Source of the DNA: Stenotrophomonas raiganjensis (SeqCode)
Lineage (GTDB): Bacteria > Pseudomonadota > Gammaproteobacteria > Xanthomonadales > Xanthomonadaceae
NCBI RefSeq assembly: GCF_030658505.1
Contig: NZ_JAUTXR010000195.1
Span: 124,001-188,000 of the forward strand
Length of the DNA: 64,000 nucleotides
Reading direction: 5' to 3'
The notes under the pieces were generated by a model that was not told where the DNA came from, made no database searches, and saw only the letters and a list, made by a program, of their open reading frames with translations. Positions 9,753 through 17,648 of this stretch are shown in pieces; the first letter of the stretch is position 1, and the number at the start of each line of letters is the position of its first letter. The position numbers and the translations under genes are program-made.

Positions 9753-12512
9753 TTACTGCCAGCCGTAACGACGGATGTAGAACCGCTTCAGCGCGGTGGT
9801 CAGCACCGCATAACCGAACAGGATCGCCACCAGGAACGGCCAGTAGCCAGCCGGCAGCGCCTGCAGCTTGAAGTAGCCGGCCAGCGGGCTCATCGGCAGG
9901 GCCACGCCGATGGTCATGATCAGGCCGGTCATCAGCAGCAGTGGCGACGCGGCGATGCTCTGCAGGAACGGCACCTTCGGCGTACGGATCATGTGCACGA
10001 TCAGGGTCTGGGTCAGCAGGCCGACCACAAACCAGCCGGACTGGAACAGGCCCTGGTCGGCCGGCGTGCGTGCATCGAACACGTACCACATCAGGGCGAA
10101 GCAGGTCAGGTCGAAGATCGAGCTGATCGGCCCGAAGAACACCATGAAGCGGCCGATGTCCGCCGGGTTCCACTTCAGCGGCCTGCGCACCAGTTCCTCG
10201 TCCACGTTGTCGAACGGAATGGCGATCTGCGAGATGTCGTACAGCAGGTTCTGCACCAGCAGCTGCAGCGGCAACATCGGCAGGAACGGCAGGAAAGCCG
10301 AGGCCACCAGCACCGAGAACACGTTGCCGAAGTTGGAACTGGCGGTCATGCGGATGTACTTCAGCATGTTGTTGAAGGTGCGCCGGCCCTGGATGACGCC
10401 TTCCTCCAGCACCATCAGGTTTTTTTCCAGCAGGATGATGTCGGCCGCCTCCTTGGCGATGTCCACCGCACTGTCCACGCTGATTCCGATGTCGGCCGCG
10501 CGCAGCGCCGGCGCATCGTTGATGCCGTCGCCGAGGAAGCCGACCACCTTGCCCTGTGCGCGCAGCTCGCGTACCAGACGTTCCTTGTGCAGCGGGGTCA
10601 GGCGGGCAAACACGCGGTGGTGGTGCAGTGCCCGCGACAACGCGCCGTCATCCATGCGCTCGATCTGCGGGCCGGTCAGGATGGTGTCCGCGTCCAGCCC
10701 CACCTGTGCGCAGACGCGGGCGGTCACCAGTTCGTTGTCGCCGGTGAAGACCTTCACCTCCACGCCATGCGCGGCCAGCGCCTGCAGCGCCTGCGCAGCC
10801 GATTCCTTCGGCGGGTCCAGGAAGGCTACGTAGCCGACCAGGGTCAGGCCACACTCGTCCGCCTGCGAATAGGCGGTCTGGCTGGCTGCGGTCTCCTTCA
10901 TCGCCACCGCGACTACGCGCAGGCCCTGTTCGTTCAGCTCCTCGGTGGTCTGCCGCACCCGCGCCAGGCGGCGCTCGTCCAGCGGCATGTCCTGGCCGTC
11001 CTCGCGCACGGTGCTGCACACCGCCAGCATCTCTTCCACTGCGCCCTTGCAGATCAGCTCGTGGTGGTCCTCGCGCTCGGACACCACCACCGACATGCGG
11101 CGGCGCTCGAAGTCGAACGGAATCTCGTCCACCTTGCGGTAATCCTGCGACAGCCGCAACGAGCTCTGCAGCTCCACATGTTCGAGCACCGCGCGGTCCA
11201 GCAGGTTGATCAGGCCGGTCTGGAAGTGGCTGTTGAGGTAGGCGAACTTCAGCACGTCTTCCGAATCGTGGCCGAACACATCGGTGTGACGTTCCAGCGC
11301 GATCTTGTCCTGGGTGAGCGTGCCGGTCTTGTCGGTGCACAGCACTTCCATCGCGCCGAAGTTCTGGATCGCATCCAGGCGCTTGACGATCACCTTGCGC
11401 CGCGACAGCAGCACCGCGCCCTTGGCCAGGGTGGAGGTGACGATCATCGGCAGCATTTCCGGGGTCAGGCCGACCGCCACCGACAGCGCGAACAGGAACG
11501 CCTCGGTCCAGTCGCCCTTGGTCCAGCCGTTGATCAGCAGCACGAACGGCACCATCACCAGCGCGAAGCGGATCAGCAGCCAGCTGACGCTGTTGACGCC
11601 GGCCTGGAATGCGGTCGGCGCACGGTCGGTGGCGGTGCTGCGCTGGGCCAACGTACCGAAGTAGGTGCGGTTGCCGGTGGCCAGCACCACGGCGGTGGCC
11701 GTGCCGGACACCACATTGGTGCCCATGAACAGCAGGTTGTGCTGTTCCAGCAGGCCGGCCAGGCCATCGCCCGGGTGCGCGAACTTTTCTACCGGCAGCG
11801 ATTCGCCGGTCATCGCGGCCTGGGCGACGAACAGGTCCTTGGCGGTCAGTACGCGGCAATCGGCCGGAATCATGTCGCCGGCCGACAGCACGATGTGGTC
11901 GCCGGGCACCAGCTCACGGATCGGCAGGTCCAGCAGGCGCGCCGGGCGCCGGCTGTGCAGGTGCGCGCCGAAGTACTGGTCGGCCACATCCGCAGCCTCG
12001 GTGCCGGGATTGCGGCGCAGCGCGCGCGCGGTATTGCCGACCAGTGCCTTCAGCCGCTCGGCCGCACGGTTGGAGCGGCCTTCCTGCACGAAGCGGATCA
12101 GCGTTGACAGCAGCACCATCGCACCGATCACCACGGTGGCCTTGATGTCCTCGGTCAGCCAGGACACCGCCGCCAGTACGGTCAGCAGCAGGTTGAACGG
12201 GTTGCGGTAGCACTGCCACAGGTGCCGCCACCACGGCAGCGGCTTTTCGTGATCCACCTCGTTGGGGCCGAGGGTGGCCAGCCGCTCCTCGGCCTCATGC
12301 GGGCTGAGGCCATCGGCATGCGATTCCAGCGTCGCCAGCAGCTCGGCTTCCTCCTGCTGGGCGAGGGTGATCAGGCCGGTGGTGAGCGCGAACGGCGCGG
12401 CCTCTGCGCTGCCTGGGCCGAAGCCGGCTTCGGGCATCGCGCGGCGGCGGAACAGGTTGCCTGCGCGACGGCTGCGCAGGAAGGCGTTGAACCAGGCGTT
12501 GAGCAGGCTCAT
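9753..12512 (-). CDS. mgtA: Magnesium-translocating P-type ATPase
   Basis: A 919-residue inner-membrane P3B-type ATPase that imports Mg2+. The ATG at 12512 has AGGAGAG just upstream. The phosphorylated Asp is Asp394 in CTDKTGTLT; TGES sits in the actuator domain (AAMTGESLPVEKF), and VKVFTGDNELV and GFLGDGINDAPALRAADIG complete the P domain. SNFGNVFSVLVASAFLPFLPMLPLQLLVQNLLYD is the usual MgtA/MgtB membrane segment. It is the middle gene of a leader peptide - 99-aa protein - mgtA - mgtC operon, which points to control by magnesium. Confidence 0.95.
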   Translation of the reverse strand: MSLLNAWFNAFLRSRRAGNLFRRRAMPEAGFGPGSAEAAPFALTTGLITLAQQEEAELLATLESHADGLSPHEAEERLATLGPNEVDHEKPLPWWRHLWQCYRNPFNLLLTVLAAVSWLTEDIKATVVIGAMVLLSTLIRFVQEGRSNRAAERLKALVGNTARALRRNPGTEAADVADQYFGAHLHSRRPARLLDLPIRELVPGDHIVLSAGDMIPADCRVLTAKDLFVAQAAMTGESLPVEKFAHPGDGLAGLLEQHNLLFMGTNVVSGTATAVVLATGNRTYFGTLAQRSTATDRAPTAFQAGVNSVSWLLIRFALVMVPFVLLINGWTKGDWTEAFLFALSVAVGLTPEMLPMIVTSTLAKGAVLLSRRKVIVKRLDAIQNFGAMEVLCTDKTGTLTQDKIALERHTDVFGHDSEDVLKFAYLNSHFQTGLINLLDRAVLEHVELQSSLRLSQDYRKVDEIPFDFERRRMSVVVSEREDHHELICKGAVEEMLAVCSTVREDGQDMPLDERRLARVRQTTEELNEQGLRVVAVAMKETAASQTAYSQADECGLTLVGYVAFLDPPKESAAQALQALAAHGVEVKVFTGDNELVTARVCAQVGLDADTILTGPQIERMDDGALSRALHHHRVFARLTPLHKERLVRELRAQGKVVGFLGDGINDAPALRAADIGISVDSAVDIAKEAADIILLEKNLMVLEEGVIQGRRTFNNMLKYIRMTASSNFGNVFSVLVASAFLPFLPMLPLQLLVQNLLYDISQIAIPFDNVDEELVRRPLKWNPADIGRFMVFFGPISSIFDLTCFALMWYVFDARTPADQGLFQSGWFVVGLLTQTLIVHMIRTPKVPFLQSIAASPLLLMTGLIMTIGVALPMSPLAGYFKLQALPAGYWPFLVAILFGYAVLTTALKRFYIRRYGWQ

Positions 12513-12575
12513 GGGACTCTCCTCGAATGTCAGAGCCGGCCGGGGCCGGAACACGAACGGAACGGATGAAACAGA

Positions 12576-12875
12576 TCAGGCGTGGCGCATCGCCAATACC
12601 GCCGGCGACCACGGCTGCATGTGCAGCCGCTGGCTTCCGCCGATGCACAGCGGCTTCATCGCATCGCGCAAGGGATAGGGCAGGTGGCGCAGCACGGTGA
12701 TGCGCTCGCTGATCGGCAGCAGCGACAGCGCGTCGGCCACTACGCGTGGGGAACCGAGCGACAGCGAACGGGCGAACATGACCGGGCCGTGCTGCAGCAG
12801 CTGGCTGCGCAGGGCGGCGACATCGCGCTCGCCGATCAGGCGGCGCAGGGTGATGTAGAGCATCTTGTAGGACAT
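12576..12875 (-). CDS. 99-aa protein of the mgtA operon, possibly MgtE-N-like
   Basis: The ATG at 12875 (MSYKMLYITLRRLIGERDV) has GGAGA at a good distance. The protein lies 63 bases upstream of mgtA and 44 bases downstream of the leader peptide stop, so it is the first full gene of the operon. It is helical and soluble. The segment DALSLLPISERITVLRHLPYPLRDAM resembles the repeated helices of the MgtE N-domain (LLP-ER--VL--LP), which senses Mg2+ in MgtE channels; this similarity is by eye and weak. An accessory or regulatory subunit for MgtA is a reasonable guess. Upstream in-frame TTG at 12965 was rejected for lack of a ribosome site. Confidence 0.7.
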   Translation of the reverse strand: MSYKMLYITLRRLIGERDVAALRSQLLQHGPVMFARSLSLGSPRVVADALSLLPISERITVLRHLPYPLRDAMKPLCIGGSQRLHMQPWSPAVLAMRHA

Positions 12876-12919
12876 GGGGGCGATCTCCAGGCAGGCGGCA
12901 CCTGGCGATCCCCCGTCAC

Positions 12920-13009
12920 TCAGGCAGGCAGGGACCGGCGGGCAGGCGCCAGGAACAGGCAACAAGCGGTCATCCGGGGCGCGTCGCGCCCGGCAGGGTC
13001 GGGGTCCAT
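12920..13009 (-). CDS. MgtL-like magnesium leader peptide (29 aa)
   Basis: A 29-codon frame beginning MDPDPAGRDAPRM and ending SLPA, with ATG at 13009 and GGAG six bases upstream. Salmonella and E. coli MgtL begins MEPDP; the acidic-proline start makes the ribosome unstable when Mg2+ is low, which lets mgtA be transcribed. Here the same start pattern (acidic-Pro-acidic-Pro) lies in the leader of a magnesium operon. A GGGCGC/GCGCCC stem (12977-12991) lies inside the frame, over codons 7-11, and could switch with translation. Not homologous in a provable way, since the rest of the peptide differs. Confidence 0.6.
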   Translation of the reverse strand: MDPDPAGRDAPRMTACCLFLAPARRSLPA

Positions 13010-13111
13010 CTGCGTCTCCATGAGGGGAGGGTGCCGGCCAGGGTTGCCCTGGCCAGTGGCGCTATTGTCCGCCCCTGAATGGGGCAGGCCTAGAGGCTCG
13101 TGGGTTAGCCC

Positions 13112-13131
13112 GGCTATACCTTGGTATAGCC
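13112..13131. promoter_or_regulatory. Perfect 9-bp palindrome, candidate operator of the mgt operon
   Basis: GGCTATACC, TT, GGTATAGCC. It lies 103 bases upstream of the leader peptide start and 38 bases beyond the end of the EF-hand gene. Arms of this length with a two-base centre suit a dimeric regulator. It does not resemble the PhoP direct repeat. Confidence 0.45.
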
Positions 13132-13168
13132 GCGTACCCGTAGCGCCAATCGAGGGTTCAGTGATGGA

Positions 13169-13468
13169 TCAATGCGAAGCGCTGGTCTGCTTGCACACGT
13201 CGTACTCGCCACGGCTCAGCGTCTTGTTGCGATCGGTATCGCAGGCATGCAGGCGTTCGGCCCAATCGGGTGCCACGGCATCCACTTCAGCCAGGGTGAC
13301 GATGCCGTCATTGTCCTTGTCCAGCGACTCATAGGACGGAATCAGCTTCACTTCGGTCACGTCCTCGGCGGCGGTGGCCTTGCTGGCTTCCTGCGGCTTG
13401 GAGCAGGCGCCCAACAGCAGGCCGGCGACAACGACGAGGGCAGCGGGAAGGTGGCGGAAACCGGTCAT
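13169..13468 (-). CDS. EF-hand calcium-binding lipoprotein
   Basis: A 99-residue lipoprotein with AGGAG before the ATG. The signal peptide ends in the lipobox LLGAC (Cys22). Two EF-hand loops follow: residues 50-61 (DKDNDGIVTLAE) is canonical, and 77-88 (DTDRNKTLSRGE) is nearly so. Small EF-hand lipoproteins of this kind are common in Xanthomonadaceae; their role is unknown, with calcium storage or sensing at the envelope as the usual suggestion. The gene is separated from the mgt leader by the palindrome region and faces the same way. Confidence 0.82.
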   Translation of the reverse strand: MTGFRHLPAALVVVAGLLLGACSKPQEASKATAAEDVTEVKLIPSYESLDKDNDGIVTLAEVDAVAPDWAERLHACDTDRNKTLSRGEYDVCKQTSASH

Positions 13469-13709
13469 GGCGTGCTCCTGTAAAGAGTTGGGTTCGCCAG
13501 GGTGGCACCCATGTCCGGATCATCGGTACCCGCTTGTAAGAAGCGTGCGAAGAATGCAGGTGATCCTGCGGGCGGGTGGGGCGCCGTTCACCGCCAGCGT
13601 AGGAATGGATTCAAACCTGTAGGACAGATCCGATCTTTGCAACTTGTTGCATGGCTGGAGTGTAAGGCCGCTGTGAAAATTGCGGCTCGCCTCTCCCAGC
13701 GAGTCCGCC

Positions 13710-14444
13710 ATGTCGCGCGTCCTCTGTTCGATCCTGTTGGCACTGCTCGCAGGCAGTGCCCACGCCAAGACCCCACAGATCAACGTCGGCGTACTGTTCG
13801 ACTACCTGCACCCCACGCACAGCAACCTGCTCAAGCGCATCCGCAACACCGGTGACGCCACTGCCTACGTGCGTGTTGAGGTCACCCAGATGCACTTCGA
13901 TGCCGAGGGCAAGGCCAGCGAAACGCCGGTGGATACCGCCGCGCTGGTCCGCAATAGGCCGGGTGCCCAAGGCGTCATCGCCAGCCCCAGCCGCCTGATC
14001 ATCGCAGGCAATGGACAGCAGGCCACGCGCCTCGTTTACCGCGGCGCCCGCGATGAAGAACGCTACTACCGGTTGCGTTTCATCCCGGTGGTGCCGAGCG
14101 CCGAGGAGTTTTCGCTCAGTGATGCGCAGGTGCAGGAGATCACCGGGCTGACCTCGGCAGTTCGCGTGTTCACCGGCTACGGCACCATCCTGTTCGTGGC
14201 ACCGCGGAACACGCGCTATGACACCCGTGTGCAGGACGGTCACGTGCACAACGGTGGCAACGCCACGGTGGTGCTGGACAACCTGCGGTACTGCGAGCGA
14301 AGCAGTCCGGATGCCTGCACGCCCGGCATCATCGTCCATGTCCGGCCCGGGCGAACCTATGCGCTGCAGGCCGACGACAGCCGGTTCGCCCGCTACGACC
14401 TGAGGGAGGGCGACGACCGCCGCAGCATCGACTCGCGCCGCTGA
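13710..14444 (+). CDS. Periplasmic chaperone of CS1/alpha-type fimbriae
   Basis: A 244-residue protein with signal LLALLAGSAHA. Its sequence (IRNTGDATAYVRVEVTQ, ASPSRLIIAGNGQQATRLVYRGARDEERYYRLRFIPV) fits the alternate chaperone-usher class (CooB/CfaA/CblB), not the PapD class. It should hold pilins in the periplasm and cap their interactive surface until they reach the usher. First gene of a four-gene operon in the cooBACD order: chaperone, major pilin, usher, tip protein. The start at 13710 lies just after the helix-forming region and gives the best signal peptide. Confidence 0.85.
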   Translation: MSRVLCSILLALLAGSAHAKTPQINVGVLFDYLHPTHSNLLKRIRNTGDATAYVRVEVTQMHFDAEGKASETPVDTAALVRNRPGAQGVIASPSRLIIAGNGQQATRLVYRGARDEERYYRLRFIPVVPSAEEFSLSDAQVQEITGLTSAVRVFTGYGTILFVAPRNTRYDTRVQDGHVHNGGNATVVLDNLRYCERSSPDACTPGIIVHVRPGRTYALQADDSRFARYDLREGDDRRSIDSRR

Positions 14445-14474
14445 TCGTCCGCCCATCTCCCCTTTCTGCAACGT

Positions 14475-14505
14475 CCCCACCGGGTTCGCCAGGCGCCCGG
14501 TGGGG
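14475..14505 (+). promoter_or_regulatory. Intercistronic stem-loop between chaperone and pilin genes
   Basis: CCCCACCGGG (14475-14484) pairs perfectly with CCCGGTGGGG (14496-14505) around an 11-base loop. There is no U-tract, so it is more likely an RNA-stabilising or processing element than a terminator. It could raise pilin mRNA relative to chaperone mRNA. Confidence 0.55.
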
Positions 14506-14569
14506 AGGCCGTGTCTTCGTCCTGGCGTCGTATCCCATCGTATCCATCCACCGATCCCGGAGCATTTCC

Positions 14570-15070
14570 ATGTCCCTGAAGAAGTACGCCCTGGCTGCAG
14601 CCGCTGCAGCCCTCATCGCACCGGCTGTCAGCCTGGCAGCCACCGAATCCAAGTCGATCACCGTCAACGTGACCGCCGACGTCCCGAACACCGCTGGCCT
14701 GCAGGTGTCCACGCCTGACGGCTGGGAAGGCTTGCCGCAGAACCTGCCGTGGGACACCGCGCGCGAAACGCTGGGCGAACTGACCGGGCGCGTCATCAAC
14801 ATCAAGTCGCCGGCTGCCATCACCGCCTACCTGACGTCGCCGGCACAGATGGCGTCGGCCGCAGACGTCGTGGACCTGGTGGTGAAGCTGGACAACGTGG
14901 AGGTTCCGGCAACGGCCGCGGCCAAGATCACTGTTGCCAACGCGTCCCAGGCCGCTGCGGGCAAGTCGCTGGCCTTCGCCATCGCGCCGACCGCGCCGTC
15001 GGGTGGCTACAAGCAGGGCAGCTACGGTGGCCAGTTCCACATGATCTTCGAAAGCGACATCACTCCCTGA
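14570..15070 (+). CDS. CS1-type major fimbrial subunit
   Basis: A 166-residue pilin with signal LAAAAAALIAPAVSLAA. The mature start (TESKSITVNVTADVPNTAGLQVSTPDGW) and closing strand (GGYKQGSYGGQFHMIFESDITP) follow the CS1/CFA-I/CblA pattern of an N-terminal donor strand and a cysteine-free Ig-like body. It is polymerised by the adjacent usher into thin fimbriae used for adhesion. A GGAGC ribosome site precedes the ATG. Flanked on both sides by stem-loops, as expected for the most abundant product of such an operon. Confidence 0.9.
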   Translation: MSLKKYALAAAAAALIAPAVSLAATESKSITVNVTADVPNTAGLQVSTPDGWEGLPQNLPWDTARETLGELTGRVINIKSPAAITAYLTSPAQMASAADVVDLVVKLDNVEVPATAAAKITVANASQAAAGKSLAFAIAPTAPSGGYKQGSYGGQFHMIFESDITP

Positions 15071-15083
15071 GTCCTTTCAGGCG

Positions 15084-15111
15084 CCCCGTCGCATCCAATG
15101 ACGCGGCGGGG
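15084..15111 (+). terminator. Partial terminator / attenuator after the major pilin gene
   Basis: CCCCGTCGC (15084-15092) pairs with GCGGCGGGG (15103-15111) with one G-U pair and a 10-base loop, extended by flanking GGCG/CGCC. No U-tract follows. It would let only part of transcription continue into the usher gene. Confidence 0.5.
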
Positions 15112-15128
15112 ACGCCGGAACAGCGCCC

Positions 15129-17648
15129 ATGCTCTCGTCCTCCAACCAACGTCGATTCCGCCTGGCCCAGCTCGCGACCGCGATCGGTGCCGTGGTCCTT
15201 GCCACGTCAACGCAGGCGGCCGGCCTCGCGCCGGGCGAGCTGCCCAGCCTGCTGCAGCAGCGCGAACGCATGCCGGCCGAATTCCGCGAGCACCTGTTTG
15301 GCAACCCGCTCACCGTGCGCGTGGAGCTGGACGGCCAGTATCTGGGTGACGCCGAGGTTCTGCTGCACGAAGACAACCGGGTGCAGGTGATCGGCTTTGG
15401 CGACACCCACGAAAGCCGGCTGGCACAGACCGAGCGTGCCCGTTGGGGCGAGCAACTCGCTGAACCGATGGCGCTGGGCGTATGCAGGCATCAGTGCCGG
15501 GGCCTGGCGGCCCTGCACTACAGTCTTTCCAACTCGCTGCTGAGCGTACTGACGCCTGCCGGCGCGCAGAAGGAGGGGCGCCACATCGCCTTGCCCGACG
15601 CGGGCAGCCGGGGGCTGATCGTGCGCAACAGCCTTGCCGTCCATGGCGGCCAGGAACAGCAGGCCACCGTGCGCTACAGCGCTGAACTGCGCGGCAGTGC
15701 CGGCCACTGGAGCACGGTTGGCAGCTACCAGTACTACGCCCAGCCCGGCAGCAGCGAGCACTACCTCAGTGCCCTGTATGCCCAGCGCGAACTGGGCGAT
15801 CATTTCGTTCGCGCCGGCTACTTCCTGCCCACCTTCGAGGGCATTGTGCGCCAGCCCCGCGCGCCGGGTACGCAGAACGATACGGCGCTGGGCCTGATGT
15901 TCGGTTCCTCGGACGTACTGCTGGCCGATACGCGAAGCCCGAGTGTCTATCCCGTCTATGTCACCGCCAGCGGCGAGGGCGTGGTGGAGATCTATCGCGA
16001 CGGGAACCTGCTGTCCACGCAGGCCGTCAAGCCCGGCATCCAGGAAATCGATACGCGTCGACTACCCGGCGGCATCTACGATGTGGAACTGCGGGTGGTC
16101 CAGGACGGCCGCGAAGCGTCCCGCGAAAGCGCCTCCATCCACAAGCCCAGCCGCTGGCAGGATCCCAGCCGCCGCTGGCGCTACAGCGCGTTCGCAGGGC
16201 AGCAGCGCGGGTTGCTGGCCAGCGCTGGAAGCGCACGCGAGGGCGGCGCCGCGGCCGGTGCCGTGGTCAATTACCTGTTGCATTCCCGTGCGGTGGCCGG
16301 GGCCACCGTGCAGCGGATCGGTGCGCGGCACGCGGCGGGTGTGTCGATGGACTGGCAGGCCAGTGACCGCTTCAGCACTTACACCAATGTCTATACCTCC
16401 AGCGACGCCGGGCGCGGCGTGGACCTGCAGGGCCTGTACCGCTATCGTGCCGGCTCGGTGGTGGCCAACCATGCGCGCGGTTGGGTGGAACAGCGCGAGC
16501 GCGTCGTGGCGGATGCCGGCAGCGCACCACGCTGGGAGACCCGCGGCGGCTGGCAGGACACGACGGCCGTCTCGATCACGCATCGTTTCGGGCACCGCGA
16601 CACTGCCAGCCTGCGCGTGGCCCGCAGTTCGGGGTTCACCCGCGGGACCGGCATCGATGTCTCGTACGGGCGCCGGGAGACGGTGTTCGGCAAGCATGAT
16701 GTCAACTGGCGCGTTTCCGCCTATGACCGACCCGGCGCCCGCTACACGGGCTACCGGCGGCAACGCGGGATCGACCTGACGGTGAGTGTCTCGCTGGGCA
16801 GTGATCGACGCAGCTACAGCGGCAGCCTCGGCAGCCGCACCGGCGATGCCGGTCGCCGCGATACCTATGTGACCGCTACCGCCACCCAGCGTGTGGACAG
16901 CGCCGTACTGCAGAGCGTGAATGGCACGGTCACCGCCGAACGGGGCGGGCTGGGCGCGGGCGCGGGTGCCTCGCTGCAGAGCACGTTTGTGGAAGGTGAC
17001 GTGCAGATCTATCGCGGCGCGGCGTCGGGCCGCATCAGCGGCACCGCCAACCTCGACAGCACCGTGGTCATTGGCGGTGGGCGCGCCGCCGTGCTGGGGC
17101 AGGGGCGCGGCAGAAGCGCCGACACCGGGCTGATTGTCGATGTCCGCAGCGATTATCCCGATCTTGCCCTGCGTGCGGACGACAGCCACGGCGGCGGCGT
17201 TGCGCTGCGCCCGGGCCGCAACTTCGTTCCGGTGGCCGCGTATCGCGCAGGCCACGTGCAGTTCGACTTCCAGGGGCGGCATGCGCCGTCGGCAACGCTG
17301 CAGCCCTCGGTCGTCAGCTATCACCTCAACAAGGGGGGCGTGATGCATGCCACGCTGGACGTGCTGCGCACCTTCACCGTCATGGGCCAGGTACTGGATG
17401 CAGACGGCAACGGTGTGCGCGGCGTGCAGGTGATCAACCACGCCGGCCGCAGCGTCAGCCAGGAGGATGGCTTCTTTACCCTGGAACTGAGCGCCCGTGC
17501 CCCGGTGGTGGAGTTGCGTTACCCCAACCTGGTCAGCTGCACGCTGACGATGGAGGAGGGGCGCTACCCCAGGGAAGGGGATGTGTTGATGGTGGGGGCG
17601 ACGGGATGCCCGCCGTCGATCGCGAGAACCGAGGAGCATGCGAAATGA
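15129..17648 (+). CDS. Outer-membrane usher of CS1/alpha-type fimbriae
   Basis: An 839-residue TcfC/CooC-type usher that forms the secretion pore. Signal ATAIGAVVLATSTQAA. The N-terminal domain (LLQQRERMPAEFREHLFGNPLTVRVELDGQYLGDAEVLL) and the barrel region with IYRDGNLLSTQAVKPGIQEIDTRRLPGGIYDVELRV match this class. The C-terminal plug-associated part ends with VMGQVLDADGNGVRGVQVINHAGRSVSQEDGFFTLEL, a carboxypeptidase-regulatory-like fold. Its stop codon overlaps the next start (ATGA at 17645), so the tip protein is translationally coupled. Confidence 0.9.
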   Translation: MLSSSNQRRFRLAQLATAIGAVVLATSTQAAGLAPGELPSLLQQRERMPAEFREHLFGNPLTVRVELDGQYLGDAEVLLHEDNRVQVIGFGDTHESRLAQTERARWGEQLAEPMALGVCRHQCRGLAALHYSLSNSLLSVLTPAGAQKEGRHIALPDAGSRGLIVRNSLAVHGGQEQQATVRYSAELRGSAGHWSTVGSYQYYAQPGSSEHYLSALYAQRELGDHFVRAGYFLPTFEGIVRQPRAPGTQNDTALGLMFGSSDVLLADTRSPSVYPVYVTASGEGVVEIYRDGNLLSTQAVKPGIQEIDTRRLPGGIYDVELRVVQDGREASRESASIHKPSRWQDPSRRWRYSAFAGQQRGLLASAGSAREGGAAAGAVVNYLLHSRAVAGATVQRIGARHAAGVSMDWQASDRFSTYTNVYTSSDAGRGVDLQGLYRYRAGSVVANHARGWVEQRERVVADAGSAPRWETRGGWQDTTAVSITHRFGHRDTASLRVARSSGFTRGTGIDVSYGRRETVFGKHDVNWRVSAYDRPGARYTGYRRQRGIDLTVSVSLGSDRRSYSGSLGSRTGDAGRRDTYVTATATQRVDSAVLQSVNGTVTAERGGLGAGAGASLQSTFVEGDVQIYRGAASGRISGTANLDSTVVIGGGRAAVLGQGRGRSADTGLIVDVRSDYPDLALRADDSHGGGVALRPGRNFVPVAAYRAGHVQFDFQGRHAPSATLQPSVVSYHLNKGGVMHATLDVLRTFTVMGQVLDADGNGVRGVQVINHAGRSVSQEDGFFTLELSARAPVVELRYPNLVSCTLTMEEGRYPREGDVLMVGATGCPPSIARTEEHAK

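Noticed and set aside
9576..12107. 843-residue open frame antisense to mgtA
   Set aside because: It is the shadow of a highly conserved P-type ATPase gene in a GC-rich genome; its composition (runs of Arg, His, Gln, Ala) and lack of ribosome site or family similarity show it is not coding.
12876..12965. Pro-rich N-terminal extension (MLPVPGACPPVPA) of the 99-aa protein from a TTG
   Set aside because: No ribosome site, rare start codon, and the region is better explained by the MgtL-like leader in another frame. Proline richness was noted but is not enough.
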